25,967 nucleotides of DNA from JBKEDH01 sp047975295 (GTDB lineage Bacteria > Bacteroidota > Bacteroidia > Flavobacteriales > Flavobacteriaceae): assembly GCA_047975295.1 (NCBI GenBank), contig JBKEDH010000098.1, positions 1 to 25,967 on the forward strand, given 5' to 3'. The translations under genes and the position numbers were made by a program. The notes beneath the pieces are model-generated. The model saw nothing but the letters and a program-made list of their open reading frames with translations. It did not search any database and was not told where the DNA came from. This document shows, one piece after another, positions 7,425 to 14,857 of the stretch. Each line of letters begins with the position of its first letter. Position 1 is the stretch's first letter.

Positions 7425-8873
7425 ATGACCAAATACACCGAAGACGATTTAAGGGAAGAACTTAAAACCAAAGAATACGAATACGGTTTTTACACCGATA
7501 TCGAATCTGAAACATTTCCAAACGGATTAAGCGAGGATATTGTACGGGCCATTTCCGTAAAAAAGGAAGAACCCGAATGGATGACCGAGTGGCGCTTGGA
7601 AGCCTTTAGGGCATGGCAACAAATGGAAGAACCCGAATGGGCCAACGTAACCTACAAAAAGCCCGATTTTCAGGCTATTTCCTATTATTCGGCACCAAGT
7701 AAAAAACCAAAATACAACAGTATTGACGAGGTTGATCCCGAATTGTTGGATACCTTCAACAAACTAGGTATTTCGCTAGACGAACAGAAAAAACTTGCCG
7801 GTGTTGCCATGGATGTGGTTGTCGATTCAGTTTCGGTAGCGACCACTTTCAAAAAAACATTAGCCGAAAAAGGCATTATTTTCTGCTCCATGTCCGAAGC
7901 CCTACGTGAACACCCCGATTTGGTTAAAAAATACATCGGTACCGTAGTGCCACAAAAAGACAATTTTTATGCGGCTCTAAACAGTGCCGTGTTTAGTGAT
8001 GGTAGTTTTTGTTATATTCCAAAAGGCGTTAGGTGCCCTATGGAATTATCTACTTATTTCCGTATTAACCAAGCCGGAACCGGACAATTTGAACGTACTT
8101 TGGTTATAGCCGACCAAGGTAGCTACGTAAGCTATTTGGAAGGCTGCACCGCGCCAAGCCGTGACGAAAACCAATTGCATGCCGCCGTGGTAGAGCTTAT
8201 TGCTATGGACGATGCCGAAATAAAATACAGCACCGTACAAAACTGGTTTCCCGGCGATACCGAAGGTAAAGGAGGTGTTTTTAACTTTGTTACCAAACGT
8301 GGTTTATGCGAAAAGAACGCCAAAATATCGTGGACACAAGTAGAGACCGGAAGTGCCGTAACATGGAAATACCCAAGTTGCGTATTAAAAGGCGATAACT
8401 CGGTAGGCGAATTTTACTCCATTGCCGTAACCAATAATTTCCAACAGGCCGATACGGGAACCAAAATGATACATTTGGGTAAAAACACCAAATCGACCAT
8501 TATTTCCAAAGGTATTTCGGCAGGGAAATCGCAAAACAGCTATCGTGGTTTGGTAAAAATAAACCCGAATGCCGAAAATGCCCGTAACTTTTCGCAATGC
8601 GACAGTTTACTTATGGGAAATGAATGTGGTGCACATACGTTTCCGTATATCGAAGCTAAAAACAAATCGGCCAAAATCGAGCACGAGGCCACGACCAGTA
8701 AAATTGGCGAAGACCAAATTTTTTACTGTAACCAACGAGGTATAGATACCGAAAAGGCTATTGCCCTAATAGTAAATGGTTTTAGTAAAGATGTACTTAA
8801 CAAATTGCCCATGGAGTTTGCTGTCGAAGCCCAAAAATTACTAGAAATATCGTTGGAAGGTTCGGTAGGATAG
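7425..8873 (+). CDS. sufB: Fe-S scaffold complex subunit SufB
   Basis: Core scaffold subunit; SufBC2D assembles clusters from SufE-delivered sulfur. The 482 residues match the usual SufB length. Family landmarks include AFRAWQQMEEPEWA near the N terminus, FSDGSFCYIPKGVRCPMELSTYFR, SYLEGCTAPS, and the C-terminal QCDSLLMGNECGAHTFPYIE, which carries the cysteine/histidine region used in nascent cluster assembly, then AIALIVNGF. The ATG at 7425 gives MTKYTEDDLREE, a normal SufB start. An in-frame TTG at 7404 lies inside the CCCCTTTGGGG hairpin and is not credible. The next gene, sufC, is 319 bp away because of a decayed insertion. Confidence 0.97.
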   Translation: MTKYTEDDLREELKTKEYEYGFYTDIESETFPNGLSEDIVRAISVKKEEPEWMTEWRLEAFRAWQQMEEPEWANVTYKKPDFQAISYYSAPSKKPKYNSIDEVDPELLDTFNKLGISLDEQKKLAGVAMDVVVDSVSVATTFKKTLAEKGIIFCSMSEALREHPDLVKKYIGTVVPQKDNFYAALNSAVFSDGSFCYIPKGVRCPMELSTYFRINQAGTGQFERTLVIADQGSYVSYLEGCTAPSRDENQLHAAVVELIAMDDAEIKYSTVQNWFPGDTEGKGGVFNFVTKRGLCEKNAKISWTQVETGSAVTWKYPSCVLKGDNSVGEFYSIAVTNNFQQADTGTKMIHLGKNTKSTIISKGISAGKSQNSYRGLVKINPNAENARNFSQCDSLLMGNECGAHTFPYIEAKNKSAKIEHEATTSKIGEDQIFYCNQRGIDTEKAIALIVNGFSKDVLNKLPMEFAVEAQKLLEISLEGSVG

Positions 8874-8890
8874 TTATTTATGTTTTGAAA

Positions 8891-9183
8891 GTTTAAGGTT
8901 TTAAGTTCAATGTTTAGAATCGTTAAACTTAAAAGAAAGAAAATGAAAACCTTGAATTTAGACAATTTTTATCGATAACTAAGGGTTTGGCTGGAGAAAC
9001 ACACTCACAATTATATCGTGTTTTCGATAATAGTTTTTTAAGTGAAGATATATTTGAATCCCTCGTTAAACGATATGAAAAACTAAGTAGAAAAATAAGC
9101 AATTTTATAACATATTTAAACAACAACAATTTTAAAGGAACCAAGTTTAAATAATATTGAACTTTAAACCTTGAACCTTAAAC
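8891..9183 (+). repeat. Inverted-repeat-bounded unit between sufB and sufC
   Basis: The gap is framed by long imperfect inverted repeats: left arm 8891-8928, right arm 9145-9183. Both outer ends share GTTTAAGGTT when read inward. The inner parts align as AAGGTTTTAAGTTCAAT (left) against AAGGTTTAAAGTTCAAT (complement of right). The right arm has an extra short AAGGTT-type duplication. The arms enclose the remnant of a four-helix-bundle gene. In RNA the unit would form a long stem closing the gap, reminiscent of rRNA intervening sequences. It ends 9 bases before the sufC ATG. Confidence 0.75.
8933..9154 (+). pseudogene. Four-helix-bundle (23S rRNA IVP family) gene remnant, C-terminal half
   Basis: An open frame with no usable start ends at the TAA at 9152-9154. 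It reads FRQFLSITKGLAGETHSQLY, then VFDNSFLSEDIFESL, then ISNFITYLNNNNFKGTKFK. This is the C-terminal half of the four-helix-bundle protein family (TIGR02436, Pfam 23S_rRNA_IVP), whose members usually read QFLxIAKGSxGExRSQLY and end YKGSKYK. The N-terminal half (about 50 residues including the QIRRASxSIxxNIAEGF signature) is missing, and an in-frame TAA precedes residue 1. An ATG at 8943 is in another frame and stops after a few codons. Family assignment is from recognition, not a search. Clearly broken. Confidence 0.8.
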
Positions 9184-9192
9184 AAAAAAAGA

Positions 9193-9942
9193 ATGTTAAA
9201 AATAGAAAACTTACACGCCAACGTTGAAGATAAGGCCATTTTAAAAGGTATCAATTTAGAAATAAAACCGGGTGAAGTACATGCCATAATGGGACCAAAT
9301 GGTTCGGGAAAAAGTACCTTATCGTCGGTAATTGCCGGTAAAGAAGAGTACGAAGTAACCGAAGGCAGCATTATTTTCAACAACGAAGATATTGAAGAAC
9401 TCGCTCCCGAAGAACGCGCACATAAAGGCATCTTTTTATCGTTCCAGTATCCTGTGGAAATACCGGGGGTTTCGGTAACCAACTTCATGAAAACAGCCAT
9501 AAACGAAACCCGAAAAGCACAAGGATTGGAAGAAATGCCGGCCAAGGATATGTTAAAACTTATCCGTGAAAAATCAGAACTATTAGAAATAGACCGTAAA
9601 TTCTTGTCTCGTTCGTTAAACGAAGGCTTTTCCGGAGGCGAAAAAAAACGTAATGAAATCTTCCAAATGGCTATGTTAGAACCCAAATTGGCCATTTTGG
9701 ATGAAACTGACTCGGGTCTCGATATCGATGCCCTTCGTATTGTCGCCAATGGTGTAAACAAATTAAAAAACAAGGACAACGCCGTGGTGGTTATTACCCA
9801 CTATCAACGCCTGCTAGATTATATCGTTCCCGATTTTGTACATGTACTTTACAACGGCCGTATTGTAAAATCGGGTGGAAAGGAATTAGCTCACGAACTG
9901 GAAGAAAAAGGATACGATTGGATTAAAAATGAGGTTGTCTAA
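9193..9942 (+). CDS. sufC: Fe-S assembly ATPase SufC
   Basis: ABC-type ATPase of the SufBC2D complex; ATP binding drives a shape change in SufB-SufD that exposes the cluster-assembly site. The 249 residues are the standard length. Walker A is GPNGSGKST (34-42), the Q-loop lies in SFQYPVEIPGV, the signature is the SufC form FSGGEKKR (146-153), Walker B is LAILDETDSGLD with D170 and E171, and the switch histidine is in VVITHYQRLL. There is no membrane domain, as expected. The gene stands between two decayed four-helix-bundle genes, so it must be transcribed through them from the promoter before sufA unless an unseen internal promoter exists. Confidence 0.97.
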   Translation: MLKIENLHANVEDKAILKGINLEIKPGEVHAIMGPNGSGKSTLSSVIAGKEEYEVTEGSIIFNNEDIEELAPEERAHKGIFLSFQYPVEIPGVSVTNFMKTAINETRKAQGLEEMPAKDMLKLIREKSELLEIDRKFLSRSLNEGFSGGEKKRNEIFQMAMLEPKLAILDETDSGLDIDALRIVANGVNKLKNKDNAVVVITHYQRLLDYIVPDFVHVLYNGRIVKSGGKELAHELEEKGYDWIKNEVV

Positions 9943-9975
9943 AAGCCGAAAAAGCAAGATTAAAAAAACTGAAAA

Positions 9976-10257
9976 ATGGGAAAGTTTAATACTTTTGAAG
10001 ACATATTGACTTGGCAAGACAAATTAGGCGTGCTTCGGTTTCAGTTTCATTCAATATTGCTGAAGGATTTGAAAGGCATACAAATAAAGAATTTATATAT
10101 TTTTTGTACATAGCAAAGGCTTTGGCAGGAGAAGTTAGGTCTCAGTAACGAACTGTTGACTGACACAAAAGAAATAGCAACGTTAACTATTCGAATTTAT
10201 AAAATATTTAAAAGAAATAATAGGTGTCAATTCAAAAAAAATAAAATCAATGTCTAA
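9976..10257 (+). pseudogene. Second four-helix-bundle (23S rRNA IVP family) gene, broken
   Basis: Starts with a good ATG (9976) reading MGKFNTFEDILTWQ, the usual family N terminus. It then shifts frame: from 10017 the next frame reads RQIRRASVSVSFNIAEGFER, then HTNKEFIYFLYIAKALAGEV and RSQ, and stops at 10146-10148. About 30 codons normally between WQ and QIRRAS are gone, and the frame changes at the junction. After the stop a third frame (10150-10257, ELLTDTKEIATL...) may be the decayed C terminus. At least two lesions are therefore visible. It occupies the 391-bp sufC-sufD gap. The flanks (AAAAGCCGAAAAAGC at 9941-9955; GGCTTTCGACTTTTTGAC at 10286-10303) are loosely inverted, echoing the sufB-sufC unit. 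Confidence 0.82.
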
Positions 10258-10333
10258 TCCAAATTTGCAACCTCCAAACTTTTTTGGCTTTCGACTTTTT
10301 GACTTTCGACCCTAAAACTTTTCAACAATAAAC

Positions 10334-11647
10334 ATGGATTTAAAAGAAAAACTAATATCATCATTTTTGGCCTTCGAAAACCGTATCGATATCGATACGC
10401 CCATTCACGATATACGCAGCAATGCCCTAAAGATTTTCGAAGAACAGGGATTTCCCTCTAAAAAGGAAGAAGCTTGGAAATACACCTCGCTTAATGCCGT
10501 GTTAAAAAACGATTACAGTATATTGCCAAACCACGAACCTGCCTTGGAATATGGCGATATAAAAAAGTATTTTATCCACGAAATAGATACCTATAAAATT
10601 ATATTTATAGACGGTAAATACTCATCGTACCTATCGCAAACCACGCACGAAGGTGTCGATGTATGCCTGATGTCTTCTGCATTGAGAAAGCCCAAATACC
10701 GCTTAATTGTCGAAAATTACTTCAATAAAGCCGCAGAGAAGGACAGTTTATCGTCTTTAAACACGGCCTTTGCCCACGAAGGCGCTTTTATCAATATTCC
10801 AAAAAATAAAATTGTACAAAAGCCCATACAGATTATCAATTTCTCAACAGGCAACGAGGCTGCCATCATGATCCAGCCCCGTAACCTTATTGTTGTGGGC
10901 GAAAACTCGCATGTGCAGATTATCGAACGCCACCAAAGTTTAACCGATAATCCGGTGCTTACCAATAGCGTTACCGAAGTATTTGCAAAAAAACGGGCCA
11001 TTGTCGATTATTACAAAATACAAAACGACAATTTAAATGCCTCTCTAATCGACAATACCTTTATAAAACAGAATCAAGAAAGCATCGCTTCGGTACACAC
11101 CTTTAGTTTTGGCGGAAAATTAACCCGTAACAATCTTAACTTTTACCAAAATGGCGAACGCATCGATTCCACCCTAAAAGGCGTAACCATTATTGGCGAC
11201 AAACAACATGTAGACCACAATACATTGGTACACCACATCGAACCCAATTGCGAAAGCCATCAAGATTATAAAGGTATTTTTAATAACAGTGCTACCGGTG
11301 TTTTTAACGGTAAGGTAGTTGTAGAAAAAGAAGCCCAAAAAACCAATGCGTTCCAAGCCAACAACAACATTTTGTTAAACGATAAGGCCACGATAAACAC
11401 CAAACCACAGTTGGAAATTTTTGCCGACGACGTTAAGTGCTCGCACGGTTGTACCATTGGCCAATTAGACGAAAGTGCCATGTTTTACCTACAATCGCGC
11501 GGTATTCCCGAAAAAGAAGCTCGTGGCCTGCTCATGTACGCCTTTAGCAACAACGTATTAAGCTCGGTAAAAATACCCGAAGTAAAACAGCGTATCACCA
11601 AAATTATCGCCAACAAATTGGGCGTTAACATTGGTTTCGATTTATAA
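10334..11647 (+). CDS. sufD: Fe-S scaffold complex subunit SufD
   Basis: Paralogue and partner of SufB in the SufBC2D scaffold, needed for assembly and iron acquisition. The 437 residues comprise a helical N-terminal region (about 1-100, with the family signature FPSKKEEAWKYTSL at about 36-49), a right-handed beta-helix core (about 130-380) and a C-terminal helical segment. The motif DVKCSHGCTIGQLDESAMFY holds the conserved histidine proposed to bind iron, followed by YLQSRGIPEKEARGLLMYAF. The ATG at 10334 gives the expected length. It follows the second four-helix-bundle remnant, and the sufS ATG is 86 bp downstream. Confidence 0.96.
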   Translation: MDLKEKLISSFLAFENRIDIDTPIHDIRSNALKIFEEQGFPSKKEEAWKYTSLNAVLKNDYSILPNHEPALEYGDIKKYFIHEIDTYKIIFIDGKYSSYLSQTTHEGVDVCLMSSALRKPKYRLIVENYFNKAAEKDSLSSLNTAFAHEGAFINIPKNKIVQKPIQIINFSTGNEAAIMIQPRNLIVVGENSHVQIIERHQSLTDNPVLTNSVTEVFAKKRAIVDYYKIQNDNLNASLIDNTFIKQNQESIASVHTFSFGGKLTRNNLNFYQNGERIDSTLKGVTIIGDKQHVDHNTLVHHIEPNCESHQDYKGIFNNSATGVFNGKVVVEKEAQKTNAFQANNNILLNDKATINTKPQLEIFADDVKCSHGCTIGQLDESAMFYLQSRGIPEKEARGLLMYAFSNNVLSSVKIPEVKQRITKIIANKLGVNIGFDL

Positions 11648-11655
11648 TTTTTTTA

Positions 11656-11724
11656 GAAGCTATTTCCCGCTTTCGGCAGTCGCTCTCTGCGAGGAGCTCC
11701 AACAATGCCTCAATCGGGGCTAAA
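11656..11724 (+). repeat. Repeat-like intergenic sequence between sufD and sufS
   Basis: Non-coding stretch from GAAGCTATTTCCCGC to CAATCGGGGCTAAAC. Its ends hold TTTCCCGCTTT and TCGGGGC, which can pair imperfectly. It resembles dispersed intergenic repeats of flavobacterial genomes that end in an ATCGGGGCTAAA-type sequence (from memory, unverified). No second copy is seen in this window. Confidence 0.35.
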
Positions 11725-11733
11725 CACAAAGTT

Positions 11734-12948
11734 ATGTTCAGTGCCAATACCATCCGAAAAGATTTTCCTATACTTTCTCGCCAAGTAAACGGAAAACCTT
11801 TAGTATATTTCGATAATGCCGCAACCTCGCAAACACCGTTACAGGTTATCAATGCCATTGTCGATTATTATTCCAATTACAATGCCAATATACACCGTGG
11901 CGTACATACGTTAAGCCAAGAAGCCACCGACAAATACGAACAAGCCCGACAAAAAATACAACACCATTTTAACGCCAAACATGCCCGCGAAATTATATTC
12001 ACTTCTGGCACAACACACGGCATCAATCTGGTAGCCAATGGCTTTTCGGCAGTATTAAAAAAAGGCGATGAAATTATCGTTTCGGCACTAGAACACCACA
12101 GTAATATCGTGCCTTGGCAAATGCTTTGCGAACGTACCGGAGCCCTTTTAAAAGTTATCCCCATGAACCAAAATGGCGAATTGGAACTTTCAAAATACAA
12201 TACACTTTTAAACAACAACACAAAACTGGTATTTGTAAACCATGTATCGAACGCATTGGGTACCATAAATCCCATAGAAACCATTATTGAAAAAGCCCAT
12301 AATGTAGGTGCCGCCGTATTAATTGACGGTGCCCAAGCATCGCCACACATAAAAGCCGATGTTCAAGCCTTAAATGTCGATTTTTATGTTGTTTCGGCAC
12401 ACAAAATGTGCGGTCCAACCGGTGTTGGTATGCTTTATGGCAAAGAAGAATGGTTAAAAAAACTGCCACCATACCAAGGCGGTGGCGAAATGATTGCCGA
12501 AGTTACCTTCGCAAAAACCACTTACGCCGATTTGCCCCATAAATTTGAAGCCGGAACACCCAATATTTGTGGAGGCATAGCCTTTGGAGCAGCATTGGAT
12601 TACATGAATACTATTGGCTTTAATACCATTGCCACTTACGAAAACGAATTGTTGCAATACGCCACCCAACAACTAACCCAAATTGAAGGTTTAAAAATAT
12701 ACGGCACATCGCCACATAAAACATCTGTTATTTCCTTTAATCTAAACGGTATCCACCCTTACGATGTCGGAACCATTCTCGACAAACTGGGCATTGCCGT
12801 ACGTACGGGACACCATTGTGCGCAACCCATTATGGACTTTTATGCCATTCCGGGAACAGTACGGGCATCATTCGCTTTTTACAATACAAAAGAAGAAATA
12901 GATACTTTGGTAAAAGGTGTTAAAAAGGCTAAAATGATGCTTTCTTAA
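11734..12948 (+). CDS. sufS: Cysteine desulfurase SufS (group II)
   Basis: PLP enzyme that removes sulfur from L-cysteine as a persulfide and passes it to SufE. The 404 residues match SufS/CsdA. The PLP-binding lysine is K224 in SAHKMCGPTGVG, the cofactor aspartate lies in AVLIDGAQASPH, and the catalytic cysteine is C362 in RTGHHCAQP. This is the group II motif on a short loop; E. coli SufS uses the nearly matching positions K226 and C364. The start MFSANTIRKDFPIL is typical. It lies between sufD and the small exported protein, with sufE two genes on, so it probably works with that SufE rather than as a stand-alone CsdA. Confidence 0.96.
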   Translation: MFSANTIRKDFPILSRQVNGKPLVYFDNAATSQTPLQVINAIVDYYSNYNANIHRGVHTLSQEATDKYEQARQKIQHHFNAKHAREIIFTSGTTHGINLVANGFSAVLKKGDEIIVSALEHHSNIVPWQMLCERTGALLKVIPMNQNGELELSKYNTLLNNNTKLVFVNHVSNALGTINPIETIIEKAHNVGAAVLIDGAQASPHIKADVQALNVDFYVVSAHKMCGPTGVGMLYGKEEWLKKLPPYQGGGEMIAEVTFAKTTYADLPHKFEAGTPNICGGIAFGAALDYMNTIGFNTIATYENELLQYATQQLTQIEGLKIYGTSPHKTSVISFNLNGIHPYDVGTILDKLGIAVRTGHHCAQPIMDFYAIPGTVRASFAFYNTKEEIDTLVKGVKKAKMMLS

Positions 12949-12966
12949 ATTTTGTTTTTTATTATC

Positions 12967-13386
12967 ATGAAACCCTTCATCCTATTCCTCATCCTATCTT
13001 TAAACAAAGGTTGTTCGCAAGAAACCATAAATTTCGATACGATTACTATAGAATATTCGGCGGTTTCAAGACGTGTACAGCAGAATATTAAAATAAACAA
13101 CAAAACCATCTCTGTAAAAAACGGACAGAACAAAGATGTTTTAAAAACAAATAAAACCAATTGGAACAGCCTTGTAGCTACATTACAAGAAATAGACATC
13201 AAAGCCATTTCCTATTTAAAAGCTCCTTCCGAAAAGCGCTTTTTTGATGGCGCCGCTATTGCCAACCTTACCATTACTTACCAAGATTCGGTTTATAAAA
13301 CATCCAGTTTCGACCATGGCAATCCGCCACAGGAAATAGCCGGACTTGTTAAAGAAATCTTATCAATATCCAAAAACATTGAATAG
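12967..13386 (+). CDS. Small exported protein of the suf operon, unknown function
   Basis: 139 residues from the ATG at 12967. The N terminus MKPFILFLILSLNKGCSQ is a short signal sequence ending in a cysteine. The box NKGC is a poor lipobox because the usual Leu or Val at -3 is Asn, so lipoprotein versus ordinary secreted protein is undecided. The rest is soluble: TITIEYSAVSRRVQQNIKI suggests beta-strands, and AAIANLTITYQDSVYKT and FDHGNPPQEIAGLVKEIL a small alpha/beta domain. I recognise no domain. It is 18 bp after sufS and 39 bp before sufE, so co-transcription is likely, odd for a predicted envelope protein among cytosolic Fe-S genes. Function unknown. Confidence 0.75.
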   Translation: MKPFILFLILSLNKGCSQETINFDTITIEYSAVSRRVQQNIKINNKTISVKNGQNKDVLKTNKTNWNSLVATLQEIDIKAISYLKAPSEKRFFDGAAIANLTITYQDSVYKTSSFDHGNPPQEIAGLVKEILSISKNIE

Positions 13387-13425
13387 CAACAAATCTTATT
13401 GTATTTTTACATAAAATTACCAAAA

Positions 13426-13848
13426 GTGAATATAAAAGACATTCAAAACGAAATAATAGACGAATTTTCAATGTTTGAAGATTGGGAAGAACGCTACCAA
13501 TACATGATCGATCTTGGAAAAGAACTTCCGTTAATTAACGGGCAGTATAAAACCGACAGCAACCTAATTAAGGGTTGCCAAAGCAAGGTTTGGGTACACG
13601 CCGAAATGCACAATGACAAAATTGTGTTTACCGCCGATAGCGATGCCATTATAACTAAAGGAATTATAGCTATTTTGGTTCGTGTATTTTCCAACCAGCA
13701 CCCCAAAGATATTATTGATACCGACACCGATTTTATAGATAAAATAGGATTAAAAGAACACTTATCGCCAACTCGTGCCAACGGTTTGGTAAGTATGGTA
13801 AAACAACTTAAAATGTATGCACTAGCATACCAAACACAACTTAAATAG
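13426..13848 (+). CDS. sufE: Sulfur acceptor SufE
   Basis: Accepts persulfide sulfur from SufS and carries it to SufB. Starting at the GTG at 13426 the protein is 140 residues and its sulfur-carrying cysteine is Cys51 in LIKGCQSKVW, the same number as in E. coli SufE. The N terminus then reads MNIKDIQNEIIDEFSMFEDW, matching the family's normal opening. A TTG nine codons upstream (13399) would add an unlikely hydrophobic tail, and no in-frame ATG exists before residue 16. The domain continues through GIIAILVRVFSNQHPKDI and the C-terminal LSPTRANGLVSMVKQLKMYA. A GTG start may reduce translation relative to its neighbours. Confidence 0.93.
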   Translation: MNIKDIQNEIIDEFSMFEDWEERYQYMIDLGKELPLINGQYKTDSNLIKGCQSKVWVHAEMHNDKIVFTADSDAIITKGIIAILVRVFSNQHPKDIIDTDTDFIDKIGLKEHLSPTRANGLVSMVKQLKMYALAYQTQLK

Positions 13849-13925
13849 CTTAAAGTGTTTTTTGTTAAGTTAATCACCTATTTACAACTTAACAATAACA
13901 CCCAAACAACAAACAATTAAAAACA

Positions 13926-14249
13926 ATGAGCACAGAAATAGATACCGCTGCCTTGGGCGAAAAAATAGTAAAAGTGTTAAAAAGCATCTACGATCCCGAA
14001 ATTCCCGTAGATATTTACGAACTGGGCCTTATTTACGACGTTTTTGTAAACGAAGATAGCGATGTTAAGATTTTAATGACCCTAACAACGCCCAATTGCC
14101 CCGTTGCCGAAACATTGCCCATGGAAGTTGAAGAAAAGATAAAATCGTTGGATGAGGTAAAAGATGCCGAAGTAGAAATAACCTTCGACCCTCCTTGGTC
14201 TCAGGATTTAATGAGCGAAGAAGCCAAATTGGAACTGGGCATGCTTTAA
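13926..14249 (+). CDS. sufT: SufT-like MIP18/DUF59 family protein
   Basis: 107-residue cytosolic protein of the MIP18 (DUF59, PaaD-like) family, members of which help mature Fe-S proteins. Signatures in order: LKSIYDPEIPVDIYELGLIY (about 18-37), LMTLTTPNCPVAETLPMEV with the conserved cysteine, and VEITFDPPWSQDLMSEEAKLELGM at the end. Length fits a single-domain protein. It is 77 bp after sufE and 5 bp before the DUF2480 gene. The name SufT is used because of the suf context. A PaaD-type role in aromatic degradation is unlikely because no paa genes are present. Confidence 0.9.
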   Translation: MSTEIDTAALGEKIVKVLKSIYDPEIPVDIYELGLIYDVFVNEDSDVKILMTLTTPNCPVAETLPMEVEEKIKSLDEVKDAEVEITFDPPWSQDLMSEEAKLELGML

Positions 14250-14254
14250 ATGCT

Positions 14255-14764
14255 ATGACAAACAATATTGTAAATCGCGTTGCGAACAGTAAATTGATAA
14301 CCATCGATCTTGAAGATTATTATCCTCAAGGCAAGCGTGTGCTGTTCGATATAAAAGATTGGCTTTTTGAGGGTTTTATTTTAAAGGAAAAAGAATTCAG
14401 ACAGCAAATAACGGCCTACAATTGGGAACAATATCAAGATTGTTATGTTGCACTTACATGTTCCAGCGATGCCGTTCTTCCCGGTTGGGCCTTTATGCTT
14501 ATTAGCTTATCTATACAACCGCATGCCAAAAAAGTAATTATAGGAGATATCGAAACACTAGAAACATCTATTTATCAAGATATTATAAGTCACTTAGATG
14601 TTTCGGAATTTTCACAAAAACCTGTTATTATAAAAGGATGCAGTAAAAAACCCGTACCACAAAATGCCTACGTTATGTTGGCAAGCAAATTAAAACCCGT
14701 TGTTAAGTCTATTATGTATGGTGAGGCCTGCTCATCAGTACCGCTTTATAAAAGCAAAAATTAA
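14255..14764 (+). CDS. DUF2480 family protein
   Basis: 169 residues from the ATG at 14255, only 5 bp after the preceding stop, so translation is probably coupled. The sequence fits the DUF2480 family as I recall it: IVNRVANSKLITIDLEDYYP, RVLFDIKDWLFEGFILKEKE, VALTCSSDAVLPGWAFML, DVSEFSQKPVIIKGCSKKPV, and the end SIMYGEACSSVPLYKSK. No signal peptide or membrane helix. Conserved-looking cysteines are in TCSSDA, KGCSKK and GEACSS. No biochemical role is known to me. Its place as last gene of the suf run, with several cysteines, hints at a link to Fe-S or sulfur metabolism; this is inference only. Confidence 0.87.
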   Translation: MTNNIVNRVANSKLITIDLEDYYPQGKRVLFDIKDWLFEGFILKEKEFRQQITAYNWEQYQDCYVALTCSSDAVLPGWAFMLISLSIQPHAKKVIIGDIETLETSIYQDIISHLDVSEFSQKPVIIKGCSKKPVPQNAYVMLASKLKPVVKSIMYGEACSSVPLYKSKN

Positions 14765-14825
14765 GTGACCAATACCATAAATCGGGTCTGAAACATAAAA
14801 CAATTCGAAATATTATAAATTAATT

Positions 14826-14833
14826 TATATTTG
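14826..14833 (+). promoter_or_regulatory. -7 box for the DUF3078 gene
   Basis: TATATTTG matches TAnnTTTG and ends 24 bases before the ATG at 14858, giving the DUF3078 gene its own promoter separate from suf. Confidence 0.55.
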
Positions 14834-14857
14834 TACGATTTTACAAAAACCATAGAA

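Noticed and set aside
9147..9779. 210-residue open frame antisense to sufC
   Set aside because: It lies opposite the well-supported sufC gene, has serine-rich low-quality composition typical of shadow frames and shows no domain.
11877..12350. 157-residue open frame antisense to sufS
   Set aside because: Mirror frame of a gene with all catalytic residues intact; no domain or start signals.
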